Shown here: piece after piece, positions 6,429-7,260 of the stretch | Layout: each line of letters opens with the position of its first letter | Position numbering within the stretch: position 1 is the first letter of the stretch | Origin: Planctomycetota bacterium | GTDB taxonomy: Bacteria; Planctomycetota; UBA1135; GCA-002686595 | Assembly: GCA_021776885.1 (NCBI GenBank) | Contig: JAJFFA010000241.1 | Coordinates: 1 to 7,260 of the forward strand | Length of the DNA: 7,260 bases | Reading direction: 5' to 3' | Position numbers and translations under genes: made by a program | The notes under the pieces: model-generated | Database searches by the model: none | The model's input: only the letters and a program-made list of their open reading frames with translations | What the model was told of the DNA's origin: nothing

Positions 6429-7103
6429 ATGCACAACTCCCATCCTCCCACCGATGACGACCACTACGCGCTGCTGGTAGAGCACGCGATGGGGAGGCTC
6501 TCCGCCGCCTCCGTCGACGAGCTCGACCAGCACCTGACCCAGTGCAGCGCGTGCCAGGAAGAGCTGAAGCTCATCCGCGGGGTCGTCGAGCGCCTGCTCG
6601 AGTCCGTCCCCGTGGTCGAGCCGTCCCCCGGCCTGTGGGAGCGCATCACCGCACGCATCCACGGGATCGCTCCGCGTCCGGCAGCCGAGGCCAAGCCCGA
6701 CGTCCAGGTCTGGCACAAGTGGGCCGAGGGCAGCCAGTCCCCCGACCCGCGCGGGTTCGTCTTCGCCATGGGCGAGGACCCGCGCGACGCAGCCAGCGGC
6801 TGGGAGCCGACGGGCAGCGACGGCGTGGTCTCACGGCGCCTCTTCGTCGACCGAGCCGCCGACCGGGTCACGATGCTGGTGCGCATGGATCCCGGCGCCA
6901 GCTACCCGGCCCACCGCCACGGCGGAGACGAGGATTGCTTCGTGCTCGAGGGCGACCTGTGGGTCGGCGACGAGCGCCTGCGCCGCGGGGACTACCAGCA
7001 CGCGGACGCGGGCAGCATCCACCCGGAGCAGAGCACCGAAGGCGGCTGCCTCCTGTTCCTGGTCTCCTCGCTGCACGACGAGATCCTGCCCGCCAGCGCC
7101 TGA
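6429..7103 (+). CDS. ChrR-type zinc-binding anti-sigma factor with cupin domain
   Basis: A 224-residue cytoplasmic protein, with no membrane helix. The N-terminal zinc anti-sigma (ZAS) domain shows H35-x3-C39-x2-C42 (HLTQCSAC) after a helix with H12, which could supply the fourth ligand; this part should clamp the sigma factor encoded just upstream. After a linker (about 80-100), the C-terminal half is a ChrR-like cupin: H162, H164 and E168 in AHRHGGDE, then H198 in GSIHPEQ. The spacings of +2, +6 and +36 equal those of the metal ligands H141, H143, E147 and H177 of Rhodobacter ChrR, so a metal-binding sensor is well supported. In ChrR the cupin is needed to release sigma during singlet-oxygen or hydroperoxide stress; the signal here is not known. 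ATG 6429 is chosen because the frame upstream merely overlaps the sigma gene. Confidence 0.9.
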   Translation: MHNSHPPTDDDHYALLVEHAMGRLSAASVDELDQHLTQCSACQEELKLIRGVVERLLESVPVVEPSPGLWERITARIHGIAPRPAAEAKPDVQVWHKWAEGSQSPDPRGFVFAMGEDPRDAASGWEPTGSDGVVSRRLFVDRAADRVTMLVRMDPGASYPAHRHGGDEDCFVLEGDLWVGDERLRRGDYQHADAGSIHPEQSTEGGCLLFLVSSLHDEILPASA

Positions 7104-7152
7104 GAGCGGAGTAGTACCGAGACCGAACACTTTCCGCCGGCCTACTCCGCTC
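7104..7152. terminator. Bidirectional hairpin between convergent genes
   Basis: GAGCGGAGTAG at 7104-7114 and CTACTCCGCTC at 7142-7152 form a perfect 11-bp inverted repeat around a 27-base loop; three more inner pairs (CCG 7117-7119 with CGG 7138-7140) are possible. The left arm begins immediately after the anti-sigma stop, and the right arm runs into the stop codon of the leftward gene. The position fits a shared terminator for both genes. There is no long T-run on either side, so it may act as a stem without a classic U-tract. Confidence 0.6.
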
Positions 7153-7260
7153 AGTCCGCGCTCAGCACGCTCTCGTACAGGACCGGCGTCGCTTCGGTGT
7201 AGTTCAGGCCCGCCGTGACGCGCGCGCGCCACAGGGACGGGTCCTTGTCCGCGATCCAGC
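7151..7260 (-). CDS. C-terminal end of an unidentified leftward gene (partial)
   Basis: Reading the minus strand from the right edge gives 35 full codons before a TGA at 7151-7153. The tail contains WIADKDPSLWRARV, then TAGLNYTEATPVLYES, and ends VLSAD. The residue mix looks like a real helical protein end, with aromatic and charged residues in balance and none of the Arg/Gly/Ala monotony of shadow frames. The well-formed hairpin at its stop supports a real gene end. The gene starts outside the window. I do not recognise the family from this fragment. Confidence 0.6.
   Translation of the reverse strand, partial: WIADKDPSLWRARVTAGLNYTEATPVLYESVLSAD

Noticed and set aside
1..7260. tRNA, rRNA, CRISPR array, insertion sequence or prophage
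   Set aside because: Nothing resembling these was seen; no terminal repeats, transposase motifs or spaced identical repeats beyond the short AGATCG array.

Overview
The window is a GC-rich bacterial chromosome segment (about 70% G+C by eye) holding five complete protein genes and the 3' end of a sixth. The best lineage clue is the 806-residue secreted protein at 3278-5698. Its N-terminal half reads like the TIGR03790 family. Its last ~130 residues resemble a C-terminal module that I know from many secreted proteins of marine Planctomycetota (Saltatorellus/Engelhardtia-like clade). A planctomycete is therefore the most likely source, by recognition and not by a search.

Layout: (1) 62-1084 (+) encodes a membrane-anchored phosphodiesterase of the GDPD / PI-PLC-like TIM-barrel superfamily. 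(2) 1110-3101 (-), convergent with it across a 25-base gap, encodes a five-TM LtaS/OpgB-like alkaline-phosphatase-superfamily enzyme with a large periplasmic catalytic domain. (3) 3102-3277 is a divergent intergenic region with three AGATCG copies spaced exactly 10 bp apart. (4) 3278-5698 (+) encodes the secreted TIGR03790-like multidomain protein. (5) 5818-6426 (+) and 6429-7103 (+) form a tight two-gene unit: an ECF sigma factor and a ChrR-type zinc-binding anti-sigma factor with a cupin sensor domain. (6) 7151-7260 (-) is the C-terminal end of an unidentified gene running in from the right. An 11-bp perfect inverted repeat separates it from the anti-sigma gene and probably acts as a bidirectional terminator.

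Functional picture (inference): the first two genes could form a make/break pair acting on phosphoglycerol or other phosphodiester groups of envelope glycans or lipids, since both place their catalytic domains outside the cytoplasmic membrane. The sigma/anti-sigma pair is a classic stress switch. In ChrR, the best-studied relative, the signal is singlet oxygen or organic hydroperoxide, and all four cupin metal ligands are conserved here at ChrR spacing. The secreted protein lies just upstream of the sigma gene on the same strand, so it may share transcription with it or belong to its regulon, but nothing in the sequence proves this.

No RNA genes, CRISPR arrays, insertion sequences or phage genes were seen. 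There is no stretch over 300 bases without a gene. I see no clearly new defence or mobile system. The most notable items are the active-site variations in the two envelope enzymes, the mosaic secreted protein, the phased repeats and the terminal hairpin.
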